This document shows positions 24,447 through 32,897 of a stretch of DNA of 64,000 bases, in pieces; position 1 is the stretch's first letter, and each line of letters starts with the position of its first letter. A program made the position numbers and the translations under genes. Origin of the DNA: Nocardia pneumoniae NBRC 100136 (lineage in GTDB: Bacteria > Actinomycetota > Actinomycetes > Mycobacteriales > Mycobacteriaceae); contig NZ_BAGF01000017.1 in NCBI RefSeq assembly GCF_000308755.1, forward strand, positions 124,001-188,000, given 5' to 3'. The notes beneath the pieces are model-generated. The model was not told where the DNA came from and searched no databases. It saw only the letters and a list, made by a program, of their open reading frames with translations.

Positions 24447-25988
24447 TTACTTGACCCGGTTGCGCAGCACTGGAAGCAGCCGCTCGAGCAATGTCTGCTC
24501 GGAGGACTGACTCCAATTCCGTACGGCGGCCACGGCAGCGGGATCGTCCAGCGGGATCACCGTGGCGCGGGTGCCCGCGACCTGATAGGGGAGACCGAGC
24601 AGACCACCGCCGCCCGCCTTTTCGTCGCTGCGTACGGCCAGCACGTAACCGTCCGGCGCGACCTCCAGTTTCGCGGTGGACGTCAGTTCCCGCGGCGACG
24701 CCTCGTCGCCCTGCTTGGCGTAGTTCAGGTTGTAGACGAACCCGAGTTCTTCCAAGAACTTGGCCTGCGGGGTGCCGCCTAGGAAGATCGAGACCTGCGT
24801 GCCGCGCGGTACGTCCACCATCGTGATGGTCTTGCCCCGGAACACCGGATTGTTCGCGCGTGCCTGTTCCATCGGCGACAGCGAGCTGGGCGCGGCCGTG
24901 CTGCTCGTCGCGACGACGGCGGGGGCGGACTCGCCCCGGTTCAGCGCCCAGATGCCGATTCCCGCGGCGAGGGCGACGATGACGACGCCGATACCCGCCA
25001 TGAGCAGGGGCTTACGGCTGGGCGATGGCGGGGTCGACGCGGCGTCGACTCGTGCGGCGGCCACGCGTGGGTCGGTCGCGGGCCGTGGGTCGAAAACCTG
25101 AACCGGGTAGGTCGGGGAGGTGTTGGTGGCGGTCGGGTTGTAGCCGGGGGTGAGGGCGCTCGCGGCCGCGTCGGTGAATTCACGGCAGCTGTTGAAGCGT
25201 TCGGCCGGGTTCTTCGCCATGGCGCGCGCGAAGACGTGGTCGATGGCCGGGGGCAGGCCCGGGTTGACCGCGGTGGCCGACGGCGGCGGCTCGTGCAGGT
25301 GACCCATCATCACCAGCGCGGGTTGCGTTCCCGGGTAGGGATTCCGGCCGGTGAGCAGTTTGAAGAACGAGCACGCGAGGCTGTAGACGTCGGCGCGGTG
25401 GTCGAGCGGGCTGCCGGTGAGCTGCTCGGGCGGGGCGTAGGCGATGGTGGCGACGAAACTGCCGGTCTGGGTGAGTTCGGTGGTGTCGTCGTTGGATTTG
25501 GCGACGCCGAAATCGGTGAGCAGGACGCGTTCTTCTTCGCCGTCCGCGGGCGAGGAGAGCAGGAAATTGGCCGGTTTGACGTCGCGGTGCAGCAGGCCTT
25601 TACGGTGCGCGTAATCGAGGCCTTTGCCGACCTCGGTCGTGATGCGCAGTGCGCGAAGCGGATTCATCGCATGCGGGTCGCGGGCGAGTTCGGCGGCGGC
25701 GTCGGTGCCGTCCACGTACTGCATGGCGATCCACAACTGGCCGTGTTCTTCACCGCGGTTGTACACCGAGACGATATTCGGGTGGTCGAGTCCGGCGGCG
25801 AGATTGGCCTCCCGCTCGAAGCGGGTGCGGAACTCGTAGTCGCGGCTGAGTTCACCGCCGAGCACCTTCAGCGCGTCGGTCCGCGGCAGGCTGGGATGCT
25901 TGGCCAGATACACGGTGCCCATACCGCCCGCACCGAGCACGCGCAGGATGCGGTATCCGCCGACGATGGTCCCGGGGCTCATCGCCAT
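24447..25988 (-). CDS. Membrane-anchored Ser/Thr protein kinase
   Basis: The 513-residue product has a complete Hanks-type kinase domain at residues 12-275: glycine loop LGAGGMGTVYLAKH, ATP lysine K41, catalytic loop LLHRDVKPANFLL, DFG in LLTDFGVAKS, and APPEQL. A juxtamembrane Pro/Thr-rich linker follows, then one transmembrane helix (LLMAGIGVVIVALAAGIGIW) and an extracytoplasmic sensor of about 150 residues with no PASTA repeats. It resembles the PknF/PknI group in layout. It lies downstream of three DUF7373 lipoprotein genes on the same strand, 86 bases after the last. FHA proteins encoded nearby at 29965 and 32898 are likely phospho-threonine readers of this or a similar kinase. Confidence 0.92.
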   Translation of the reverse strand: MAMSPGTIVGGYRILRVLGAGGMGTVYLAKHPSLPRTDALKVLGGELSRDYEFRTRFEREANLAAGLDHPNIVSVYNRGEEHGQLWIAMQYVDGTDAAAELARDPHAMNPLRALRITTEVGKGLDYAHRKGLLHRDVKPANFLLSSPADGEEERVLLTDFGVAKSNDDTTELTQTGSFVATIAYAPPEQLTGSPLDHRADVYSLACSFFKLLTGRNPYPGTQPALVMMGHLHEPPPSATAVNPGLPPAIDHVFARAMAKNPAERFNSCREFTDAAASALTPGYNPTATNTSPTYPVQVFDPRPATDPRVAAARVDAASTPPSPSRKPLLMAGIGVVIVALAAGIGIWALNRGESAPAVVATSSTAAPSSLSPMEQARANNPVFRGKTITMVDVPRGTQVSIFLGGTPQAKFLEELGFVYNLNYAKQGDEASPRELTSTAKLEVAPDGYVLAVRSDEKAGGGGLLGLPYQVAGTRATVIPLDDPAAVAAVRNWSQSSEQTLLERLLPVLRNRVK

Positions 25989-26074
25989 CTTTCACGATCT
26001 CCTGACTCGACGCGGGGCCACTGCGTTCGCCACGCAGCAGCATAGTGGACTCGGGTCGTGCCGAAACTGCGGCA

Positions 26075-27304
26075 TTATCGGCTGTTCGCGAAAAGGGAAT
26101 ACTGTGCGGCCGCCCGCTGCTGGGCGTCGAGCAGCTGATTTCCGGAGACGAATCCGACATATTCTTTGTACGCCACGACGCAGGTGAATCGTTTGTCGTC
26201 GAATAGCCCGGACTTGTTCTCCACGCATGCCGAGTCGGGCAGATGCGGAGGCGGCTCGGCCGTCCCGGCCGTGAACGTCGGCGTCATGCGTTCCGCGGCG
26301 ACCCGGCGCGCCGCCTCCGGGCCGGATGTGCGAATCACGAGTGTGCCATTGGACATTGCGAATTTCTCGGCGCCCATCGCCGTGAAACGTTCTTTCGCGT
26401 AGTTCCGGTCTTCGGCGTAATGCATGATCCCGCGCAGACCGAACAGCGCTTGCGTCGCGTCGAAACTCGGGGTCTGAACCTTGTTCGGGTTCAGTGTGCG
26501 GCTCAGCAGATGGTCCGGATCCCAGGGCAGCCGCAGCATCTGCTCCTCGGTCAGCGGTGGCAACTGGTCGAGCAGCGGAAGCTGGGTGTCGTACGCCTTC
26601 TCCGTCAGCGCGATCAAAGCGTCCCGGTCCGGCGCGTTGACCGACACGAGGAAGGCCACCAGGTACGGCCCGTGTGCGAGCACCGCGCGCAGGAAGGGCG
26701 AGCCGGGACGCCAATGCGCGCGTGCGTGCGGGTACTTGGGCAGCGCGACCGGCTCGTTCCGGTCGCGGTACGCGCCGAAATCGGCGTCGTGGAACTCGAC
26801 CGCGGCTTGCCGGGCGCGATCCGGATCGGGGAATTGCATGACGACCGTGCTGACGGTTGTCGAGTTGGCCCGCGGTTTGGTCGGCCATCCCGAGGCGAAC
26901 ATGCTGATGTTCTGATCCGAGCCGTTGGTCCGGAATCCGAACATCATTCGGTTGCGCTGCGCGATCGGCTTCATGTCCTCCGGTCGGCCGAGTTCGTCGG
27001 GCAGGACCCCGCTGCTGACGCTCGATGACGACCAGCCGTACTTGAGCCGGGGGTCGATGTCGTAGGCGGAGACGACGTGATCGGCGAGCCGCATCGCGGC
27101 GATCTTGTTCATGTGGATGAACTGCGGCAGATAGTCGTCGTCGTGCGCGTTCGGGGGCTCGGTGGGGTAATTGCCGGTGTCCAGCTCGCGGATGTCGATT
27201 TCACCGGGCCGTGCGGTGCCCGTCATCGTGGAACCACAGGCGGCGAGGATCGCGGCGGAGACGACGCAGACGAGCACGGCCGAGACGGTGCGGATCGATC
27301 TCAT
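26075..27304 (-). CDS. DUF7373-type lipoprotein (third of tandem set)
   Basis: The 409-residue product has a lipoprotein signal (VLVCVVSAAILAACGS, lipobox Cys about residue 23) followed by the family opening GEIDIRELDTGNYPTEP. The shared core includes VVMQFPDPDRARQAA, ARAHWRPGSPFLRAVLAHGPYL and a C-terminal DAQQRAAAQYSLFANSR. Two cysteines near the end (SACVEN and FTCVVAY) match those of its paralogs. The ATG overlaps the stop of the preceding paralog by four bases (ATGA). It is probably exported and anchored at the cell surface. The function of this Nocardia/Rhodococcus family is unknown; the name DUF7373 is from memory. Confidence 0.8.
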   Translation of the reverse strand: MRSIRTVSAVLVCVVSAAILAACGSTMTGTARPGEIDIRELDTGNYPTEPPNAHDDDYLPQFIHMNKIAAMRLADHVVSAYDIDPRLKYGWSSSSVSSGVLPDELGRPEDMKPIAQRNRMMFGFRTNGSDQNISMFASGWPTKPRANSTTVSTVVMQFPDPDRARQAAVEFHDADFGAYRDRNEPVALPKYPHARAHWRPGSPFLRAVLAHGPYLVAFLVSVNAPDRDALIALTEKAYDTQLPLLDQLPPLTEEQMLRLPWDPDHLLSRTLNPNKVQTPSFDATQALFGLRGIMHYAEDRNYAKERFTAMGAEKFAMSNGTLVIRTSGPEAARRVAAERMTPTFTAGTAEPPPHLPDSACVENKSGLFDDKRFTCVVAYKEYVGFVSGNQLLDAQQRAAAQYSLFANSR

Positions 27305-28515
27305 GCGGCATTCACCAACAACGCGTACTGGGCGGAGATTCGTTGCTGCGCGTCGAGCAGCTGATGCGACCAGGCGAAGGCCGCGTAGCGGTCGTAGGAC
27401 ACCGAACAGTAGAACCGGACGGCGACGGTCTTGTTGCCGATGTACTCCTTGCACTGGGCGACGGGCAGACCTTTCGGTGACTCGGAGCCGCGGAACTTCT
27501 TGGTGAGGCCGCCACGCTCCTCCCGCAATCGCCGTGCCGCGGCCGCGTCGCGCGCCCGGAACAGATCGGTGCCGTCGGTCGCGAACCGATCCACTCCCGC
27601 CGCTTCGATCTGCCTGCGATCCTCGGCCGGATCGGTGCTGAAGTGCAGGGCGCCCTGGCCGGTGTACGCGCCGGGCGGGTCGATCCAGGAGTCTTCCCGT
27701 GGCCGTGGAAGGGCGCGATTCAGCATGCCGTCCATGTCGATCGGCAACGTCATCAGCTGGTCGACCGGTGTCGGGGTGAACCGGTTGATCGACGCGACCA
27801 CGGTGTCGAGGCTCTTCTCGACCAGGCTGAGGAGCTCGGAAAGATCCACCTTCTCCAGGAAGATCTTCAGGTAGTCGTACACCCAGGTGTAGACGACGAA
27901 TTTTCCGGTGGCGAACCAGGATCCGATCGATTGCTCCTGCGGCTGCCAGTGCGCGTGCGCGGCAGGGTACTTCGGTATCTGCACCGGCGTGTTCCGCTGA
28001 TTGGCCTCGAAGTCGACCCGCTCCAGCGCGGCCGCCGCCGCGGCCGCCTTCTGTTCGTCGGGGAAGATCAGGACGGCGTTCACCAGGTCGGTGCCGCGGT
28101 TGTCCGGCGCGCTGCCCGCGTTGCTGAGGAATCCCGCGACGAAATCCGGTGCGGCCTCGGCGAACCGGGAGACATCCATGATCCGCCCGAGCGCGTTCTT
28201 GGGCTCGATGAAGATCTTCGAGATGGACGGGTTCGCGTGGACGAACGCCGGGTCGATGTCCGAAGGCGCGGGAACGAAGTTCGCCAGCCGCTCCGCCTCG
28301 ACCATGCGCGCCTGCTCGGGATTCTTCACCGTCCCCAGCGCGCGCGGCTCGGTCGCGTAGTTGCCCACGTCCAGCTGGGCCAGGTCGACCGGAGGCGACG
28401 ACTGCTCGGTACCGGCCTCCGAGCCGCCGCACGCGCCGGTGCCCGCGGCCACGACAGCGGCCACGATCAGGGCACAGGCGGTTCGGGTCGATCTCGATAT
28501 CACGCCGGGCTGCAC
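27301..28515 (-). CDS. DUF7373-type lipoprotein (second of tandem set)
   Basis: The 404-residue product is a paralog of the genes on either side. It has a signal peptide (ALIVAAVVAAGTGACGG, lipobox Cys at about 29), a DLAQLDVGNYATEP block, VLIFPDEQKAAAAAAAL, AHAHWQPQEQSIGSWFATG, and a C-terminal SHQLLDAQQRISAQYALLVNAA. Two cysteines (AQCKEY, FYCSVSY) sit where the paralogs have them. The GTG start has GGGAGGGAA upstream. It is read in series with the third copy, whose start overlaps this stop. Divergence between copies is large, so the duplication is old. Confidence 0.8.
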   Translation of the reverse strand: MQPGVISRSTRTACALIVAAVVAAGTGACGGSEAGTEQSSPPVDLAQLDVGNYATEPRALGTVKNPEQARMVEAERLANFVPAPSDIDPAFVHANPSISKIFIEPKNALGRIMDVSRFAEAAPDFVAGFLSNAGSAPDNRGTDLVNAVLIFPDEQKAAAAAAALERVDFEANQRNTPVQIPKYPAAHAHWQPQEQSIGSWFATGKFVVYTWVYDYLKIFLEKVDLSELLSLVEKSLDTVVASINRFTPTPVDQLMTLPIDMDGMLNRALPRPREDSWIDPPGAYTGQGALHFSTDPAEDRRQIEAAGVDRFATDGTDLFRARDAAAARRLREERGGLTKKFRGSESPKGLPVAQCKEYIGNKTVAVRFYCSVSYDRYAAFAWSHQLLDAQQRISAQYALLVNAA

Positions 28516-28615
28516 TGACTTCCCTCCCCTGACTGCGGTGGTTGCGGCGGAATGCTACTTCACCCCGCCGTGCGATCCGCCGATCGCACGGGTGACGACC
28601 GTCACCGCCGCGTGC

Positions 28616-29821
28616 TCAGAAACTGTTCGCCAGCAGCGCGTACTCCGCGGCGACCTTCTGTCGCACGTCCGGTTCCTTATCACTGGTGACGACCCCGACG
28701 TAACGCTTGTAGGCGACGTAGCAGCGGTACTTGTACTCCCGTTCCGGATCGCCCTTGCCGTTGAGCTGGAGACACTTGGCGCCGGGAACGTCCCTGGGAG
28801 CGCCGAGCGGGTCATAGTGCCCGCCTTCGCTTTCCAGCAGGCCGGTGACCAGCTTCTGCGCGGCGTCCGCGTCGCGGGTGCGGGCGACATAGCTGTCGTC
28901 GGCGACGGCGGTGCGGTCAACGCCCGCGTCCTCGATCAGGCGCAAGTGCGCGTCCTCGTCGTCGGCGCGGTGGACGGTGTGCAAGCCGCCGTACACGGCG
29001 AAGGTCGCCGGGTCGGGGGTGCGGTTGGCGCGGTCGGCGACCGCGACGCGAGCCAGCAGGCCGTCGGGGTCGACCTTCAGGGTGTCGAGTCGGGCGACCG
29101 GGGTGGGGGTGAACTTGTCCAGCTGCTGCACCTGGGCGGCGAGGGTCTTGTCGACCCATTTCACCAGGTCGTCGCCGTCGGCCCTCGGCCGCTGGATGAA
29201 CAAGGAGATGACGAATTCCTTGTAGGCCATGAAGGTGCCGACGGTGGGAACGCCAGGGCGCCAGTGGATGAAGGCGTCGGGAAATTTGCTGGACGGCAAT
29301 TTGCGGTTGTCCGGCGACACGGCGATGTCGACGTCCTCGAGCTCCCGGGCGGCGAGCTTCGCGGTGGCCTCGTCGGGGAAGCGGAACACGACATCGGTGA
29401 CCGCCGTGGCTTCGGGGCCCGGGTTGTGCTGCCCCGCCGGATCAGGGCGGTCGGCGCCGCTGACGGCATACCCGACGACCAGCTTGCGATTGTCGAAGAC
29501 CGGCTTGGACACCTTGGCCACGAAGTCGAGCGCCTGCTCGCCGTCCGCGACGACGGTGCTGCCGCGCCCGATCTTCAGGGACGGATCGATGCGCACGGTC
29601 GGGACCACCGCGTCGGACATCCGCATGCCTTCCAGCAGCGCCCCTTTGCCGCCGGACTCCTGGTCGTACGCGTGGCGGTCGACGGGATAGGTGCCGACTT
29701 CCAGCATTCGCACGTCGATTTCCCCGGCGGTGGGGGTGCCCCGCACGCCCGCGCAGCCGGTCAGCAATCCTGCCAATGCGAGACATGACGCGGTGAGCGC
29801 GATGCGTTGCGTCCGAACCAT
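28616..29821 (-). CDS. DUF7373-type lipoprotein (first of tandem set)
   Basis: The 401-residue product is the first of the three paralogs. Its signal peptide (TASCLALAGLLTGCAG) has the lipobox Cys at about residue 23, followed by GEIDVRMLEVGTYPVDR. Other shared blocks are VVFRFPDEATAKLAA, FIHWRPGVPTVGTFMAYK, and a C-terminal RCYVAYKRYVGVV, ending EYALLANSF. The reading frame extends upstream to 29938, but the ATG at 29821 begins directly at the signal peptide with a GAGGGG site eight bases before. The gap of 100 bases to the second copy may still be one transcript. The 143 bases upstream are a divergent promoter region shared with the FHA gene. Confidence 0.8.
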   Translation of the reverse strand: MVRTQRIALTASCLALAGLLTGCAGVRGTPTAGEIDVRMLEVGTYPVDRHAYDQESGGKGALLEGMRMSDAVVPTVRIDPSLKIGRGSTVVADGEQALDFVAKVSKPVFDNRKLVVGYAVSGADRPDPAGQHNPGPEATAVTDVVFRFPDEATAKLAARELEDVDIAVSPDNRKLPSSKFPDAFIHWRPGVPTVGTFMAYKEFVISLFIQRPRADGDDLVKWVDKTLAAQVQQLDKFTPTPVARLDTLKVDPDGLLARVAVADRANRTPDPATFAVYGGLHTVHRADDEDAHLRLIEDAGVDRTAVADDSYVARTRDADAAQKLVTGLLESEGGHYDPLGAPRDVPGAKCLQLNGKGDPEREYKYRCYVAYKRYVGVVTSDKEPDVRQKVAAEYALLANSF

Positions 29822-29964
29822 CTCAGGGCCCCTCGTTCCTCCCGTTGCTGACACTGAAGTTACCCGACGGACGCCGGGCAGGGGGACCGATGGTGTCCGT
29901 ATTGCAATACCCTTGTCGGTGTGGCGACGACCCTGCACCGCATCCCCGGTAGAGGCCGATTCCG

Positions 29965-31290
29965 GTGATGGATCGGCAGGTCGAGGTCGTCGGAGGCAGC
30001 CATGCGGTGGCCAGGGTCGCCGGCGCGGTCATCGTCGTCGCGCACCGTAAGCCGGGCAGGCCGACCCACGATTCGCCCGCCGTCGTCGCACTCGAAGCAC
30101 TGGCCGAACTGGTACGCGAGGCCACCGATCGGGAGCCGGACGGGCCGGGCGCCGTGGTGGCGCGGCAGGCGACGCGCTGGCTCATGAAACATGCCGAGCG
30201 GATCAGCCCTGGCGAACCGATCGACTTCGGCATCCTGTCCACCGCCGAGAACGGCGGCGTGGCGATCTTCCTGCACGGCGCGATCACCGCCGTGCTGGCC
30301 GATGACGGTTCGATCGAGCGGTATCGCGGCAGCGACGCGGCATTCACCGTGGACCGGGTCGCGAACGTCCCCGCGCGTGCGGTGGCCTTGTTCGTCGACG
30401 ACGCGAAGGGCCGCATCCCGGATCTGCCGCCGGAGCGCGGCATCGGCTGGCTGGTCGAGGGTGTCGCGCAGGCCGGTGGTGCGATCGTGTGGTCCGACGG
30501 CGCGCGCGTCCGGATCCCGGCGCACGGCCGGGCAGCCCGCCCGGAAGGCGCGCATCGCCGCCCCGAAGCGCCACCGCTGCCGACCGCGCGCATCGAACAC
30601 GAGCCGCCCGCCGAGTCCGACCGGCAGCAGGCCCAACCACATGCGCACGACCGGTCGGCGCCGTCCACCACAATGCGCGACGGCGAGTCCGAGCAGGCGC
30701 CGATCGACCCGCACCAGGCGCCGACGCAATTGGGCGGCACCAACCCCGCGCCGCGTCCGGACCCGGAACTACAGCGTCGTCTGGAGGCGACCGCGCGGGC
30801 CACGGCGCTCACCGTCAAGGTCATGGGATTCAAATGCGCGCGTGCGCATCCCACCGACCCGCGCGCCGCGTTCTGCACCGTGTGCGGAATGCCGGTGGAC
30901 CAGACGCAGCCGCTGATCGAGGTGGTACGCCCGCCGCTGGGCATGCTGATCCTCGACGACGGCATGACCTACATGCTGGCCGCGGACGCGGTGATCGGCC
31001 GCGACCCGGAGCATTCCGCGGCGGCCGAGCGCGGCCTGGTACCGCTGCGCGTCGACGACTCTTCCGGCGGCATGTCCCGTGCGCACGCCGAGATCCGCCT
31101 GGTGAATTGGGATGTCACCGTGGTGGATCGGGGCTCCACCAACGGCACCCGCACCCGCCTGCCCGGCTACCGGGACTGGATGCGCCTGGCGGCGCACCAG
31201 TCCATGGTGCTCGTCCCCGGCGCCGAGATCATGCTCGGCAACCGGGTGCTGCGCTTCGAACTCGCCGCGCCGCCACCCTTCGGCCGCTGA
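29965..31290 (+). CDS. FHA-domain protein with N-terminal PP2C-like region and zinc-ribbon-like motif
   Basis: The 441-residue product has three parts. Residues 1-180 contain GGVAIFLHGAITAVLADDG and VALFVDDAKG, vaguely like ESX- or kinase-linked sensor domains. A polar, Pro/Gln/Arg-rich linker follows. A metal-binding-like motif (KCARAHPTDPRAAFCTVCG) at about 288-310 precedes a C-terminal FHA domain at about 340-430 with the diagnostic GRDPEHS, SSGGMSRAHAEI and GSTNGTR elements. FHA domains bind phosphothreonine, so it probably reads Ser/Thr kinase output. The GTG at 29965 (AGAGG nine bases before) or the ATG at 29968 starts it. The role of the N-terminal part is not clear. Confidence 0.8.
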   Translation: MMDRQVEVVGGSHAVARVAGAVIVVAHRKPGRPTHDSPAVVALEALAELVREATDREPDGPGAVVARQATRWLMKHAERISPGEPIDFGILSTAENGGVAIFLHGAITAVLADDGSIERYRGSDAAFTVDRVANVPARAVALFVDDAKGRIPDLPPERGIGWLVEGVAQAGGAIVWSDGARVRIPAHGRAARPEGAHRRPEAPPLPTARIEHEPPAESDRQQAQPHAHDRSAPSTTMRDGESEQAPIDPHQAPTQLGGTNPAPRPDPELQRRLEATARATALTVKVMGFKCARAHPTDPRAAFCTVCGMPVDQTQPLIEVVRPPLGMLILDDGMTYMLAADAVIGRDPEHSAAAERGLVPLRVDDSSGGMSRAHAEIRLVNWDVTVVDRGSTNGTRTRLPGYRDWMRLAAHQSMVLVPGAEIMLGNRVLRFELAAPPPFGR

Positions 31291-31345
31291 TCGCGCGCTG
31301 TGCGTTCGCGCGAACCATCCGGGGTCAGAGCCCAGCCATTGCGGA

Positions 31346-32791
31346 TCAGGAATAGCGCGCCGCACAAATGCTTTCGCCGTTCAGGACTCCCGCGCGGAAA
31401 GCCTCGACCCGGGAGAAGCCGCTCGGCACGGTCTTGCCCTCGGCATCGCTGGCGGCCAAGCCGTCGGTGAGTAGACCCGAGACCGCCTCGTCCAGATCGC
31501 CCGCGGCGAGCTTGATGTCGCCCTGACTGACCGGCCGCCCGGATTCGGCGAGCTTGCCGGTGACCACTCCGGACAGGCAGGCAGCGCGAAGCGCGGTTTT
31601 GGCGCCGAAGAGACTCTGGCCGCGGCTCTGCTGGACGGCCAGGGTATATCGGGAGATGAACACGACGTAGCCGTTGTAGTCGCCGGTCACCTTGAGGGGT
31701 AGCGGGTCGTCCTCGTCGGAATTGGAGGTACCCCGCTCGGCGAGGCCGGGTATGTCCGTGGCGATCGTGTTCTGCGCCGGGCAATACGTGACCGGTTCGG
31801 TGACAACGCCGTCGCGGCAATCGATCGTCGCCCGGGAGTAGTCGTAAGTCGGCTCGTCGTCGACCGGCAGAATCGCTTTGAGCGCCTTGGTGAGCTCGAC
31901 CAGGGCTTCCTTCGTCACGGGGAACTCGCCGCGCCCTTCGTCGCCGCTGAAACTCTGTGGCAGGTTGGCGCGGCGCTGGTCGATCTCGTCTTCGTCGATG
32001 CCCTTGCAGGCGCGCGGCCCATCGGTGAATCCGATCTGTACCGCGGTGACCCGTTCGAAGGCGGAGCCGTGCACGCTCTCCGGGTCGTCGGGGTCGGAGT
32101 CGCGGATGGCCACGGTGGCGGCGAGCACCGAGTTGAGGCCGTCGGAGGTGTTGATGGTGAAGTGTTTCGCCTTGCCCTCGGCGACGTGGCGCATGAACGC
32201 GCCCGCGAAGCAATCGGCCTGCTGCTCCTTGACGATCACCGGGTCCTTCGGTCCGACGATCTTGGCCATGGTCTGCACCGCGTGCCCGTACTCGTGCGCG
32301 AGCACCATCACCACGGCCATCTTCCCGAAGGTCTCCTCCATGGTGGGAAGCAGGACGGCGCGATCCCAGCCGATGGAATTGTCCAATCGGCAGTAGGCCG
32401 CGTTCACCAGACGGTAGGTGTTCTCCTTGCAGAACTCGATCGCCTCGCTGCGTCCGGACTTCGCGCTCCAGGAAACCAGCTTCTCGACCGGCTTGAACTC
32501 GCCTTGGAATTCCTTGCCGAACTCACCGCGCCAGTAGGTCTGGATGTCGTCGACAGCGTTGAGCGCGAGGGTGTCCATCGGGCCGCGGTCGCCGTTGGTC
32601 GCGGTCAGCGCGCTGTCCGGGACACCAGCGCGCGGTCCGCTCGGCCCGCTCGTGGTGGGCAGTCCGGCGACCTTGAACGGATCGTCGTAGATGGAGACGG
32701 CGTGGCCGTCCACGAATCGCGTACAGCCCCCGACCAGCACCAGAACGCTGAGCAGCGCCGTAACGAGCGCGGTCGCTTTGGCTGTCGGCAT
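31346..32791 (-). CDS. Neutral zinc metallopeptidase lipoprotein
   Basis: The 481-residue product has a lipoprotein signal (LLSVLVLVGGC, Cys at about residue 23). The zinc site HEYGH (HExxH) lies in VVMVLAHEYGHAVQTM, followed about 40 residues later by EQQADCFAGAFMRH, which supplies the third ligand in this family of YpfJ-like metallopeptidases. Hence it is likely a surface-anchored protease. The frame is open well upstream, but the ATG at 32791 with GGGGGAG starts right at the signal peptide. It is convergent with the FHA gene and divergent from the FHA-ABC gene. The substrate is unknown. Confidence 0.85.
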   Translation of the reverse strand: MPTAKATALVTALLSVLVLVGGCTRFVDGHAVSIYDDPFKVAGLPTTSGPSGPRAGVPDSALTATNGDRGPMDTLALNAVDDIQTYWRGEFGKEFQGEFKPVEKLVSWSAKSGRSEAIEFCKENTYRLVNAAYCRLDNSIGWDRAVLLPTMEETFGKMAVVMVLAHEYGHAVQTMAKIVGPKDPVIVKEQQADCFAGAFMRHVAEGKAKHFTINTSDGLNSVLAATVAIRDSDPDDPESVHGSAFERVTAVQIGFTDGPRACKGIDEDEIDQRRANLPQSFSGDEGRGEFPVTKEALVELTKALKAILPVDDEPTYDYSRATIDCRDGVVTEPVTYCPAQNTIATDIPGLAERGTSNSDEDDPLPLKVTGDYNGYVVFISRYTLAVQQSRGQSLFGAKTALRAACLSGVVTGKLAESGRPVSQGDIKLAAGDLDEAVSGLLTDGLAASDAEGKTVPSGFSRVEAFRAGVLNGESICAARYS

Positions 32792-32897
32792 GGCTCCCCC
32801 TAGTCGGCCGGTAGCACGTTCACATCGGTCGCCGGATCGGGGCAAAGGCGCGTCGGGGGCACCGCCGATGTCCGGGTGATGGAATAGTATCCGCTGC

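Noticed and set aside
26075..28432. 785-codon frame across two lipoprotein genes
   Set aside because: The N-terminal half is an out-of-frame shadow of the second lipoprotein; the real gene starts at 27304 with a lipoprotein signal.
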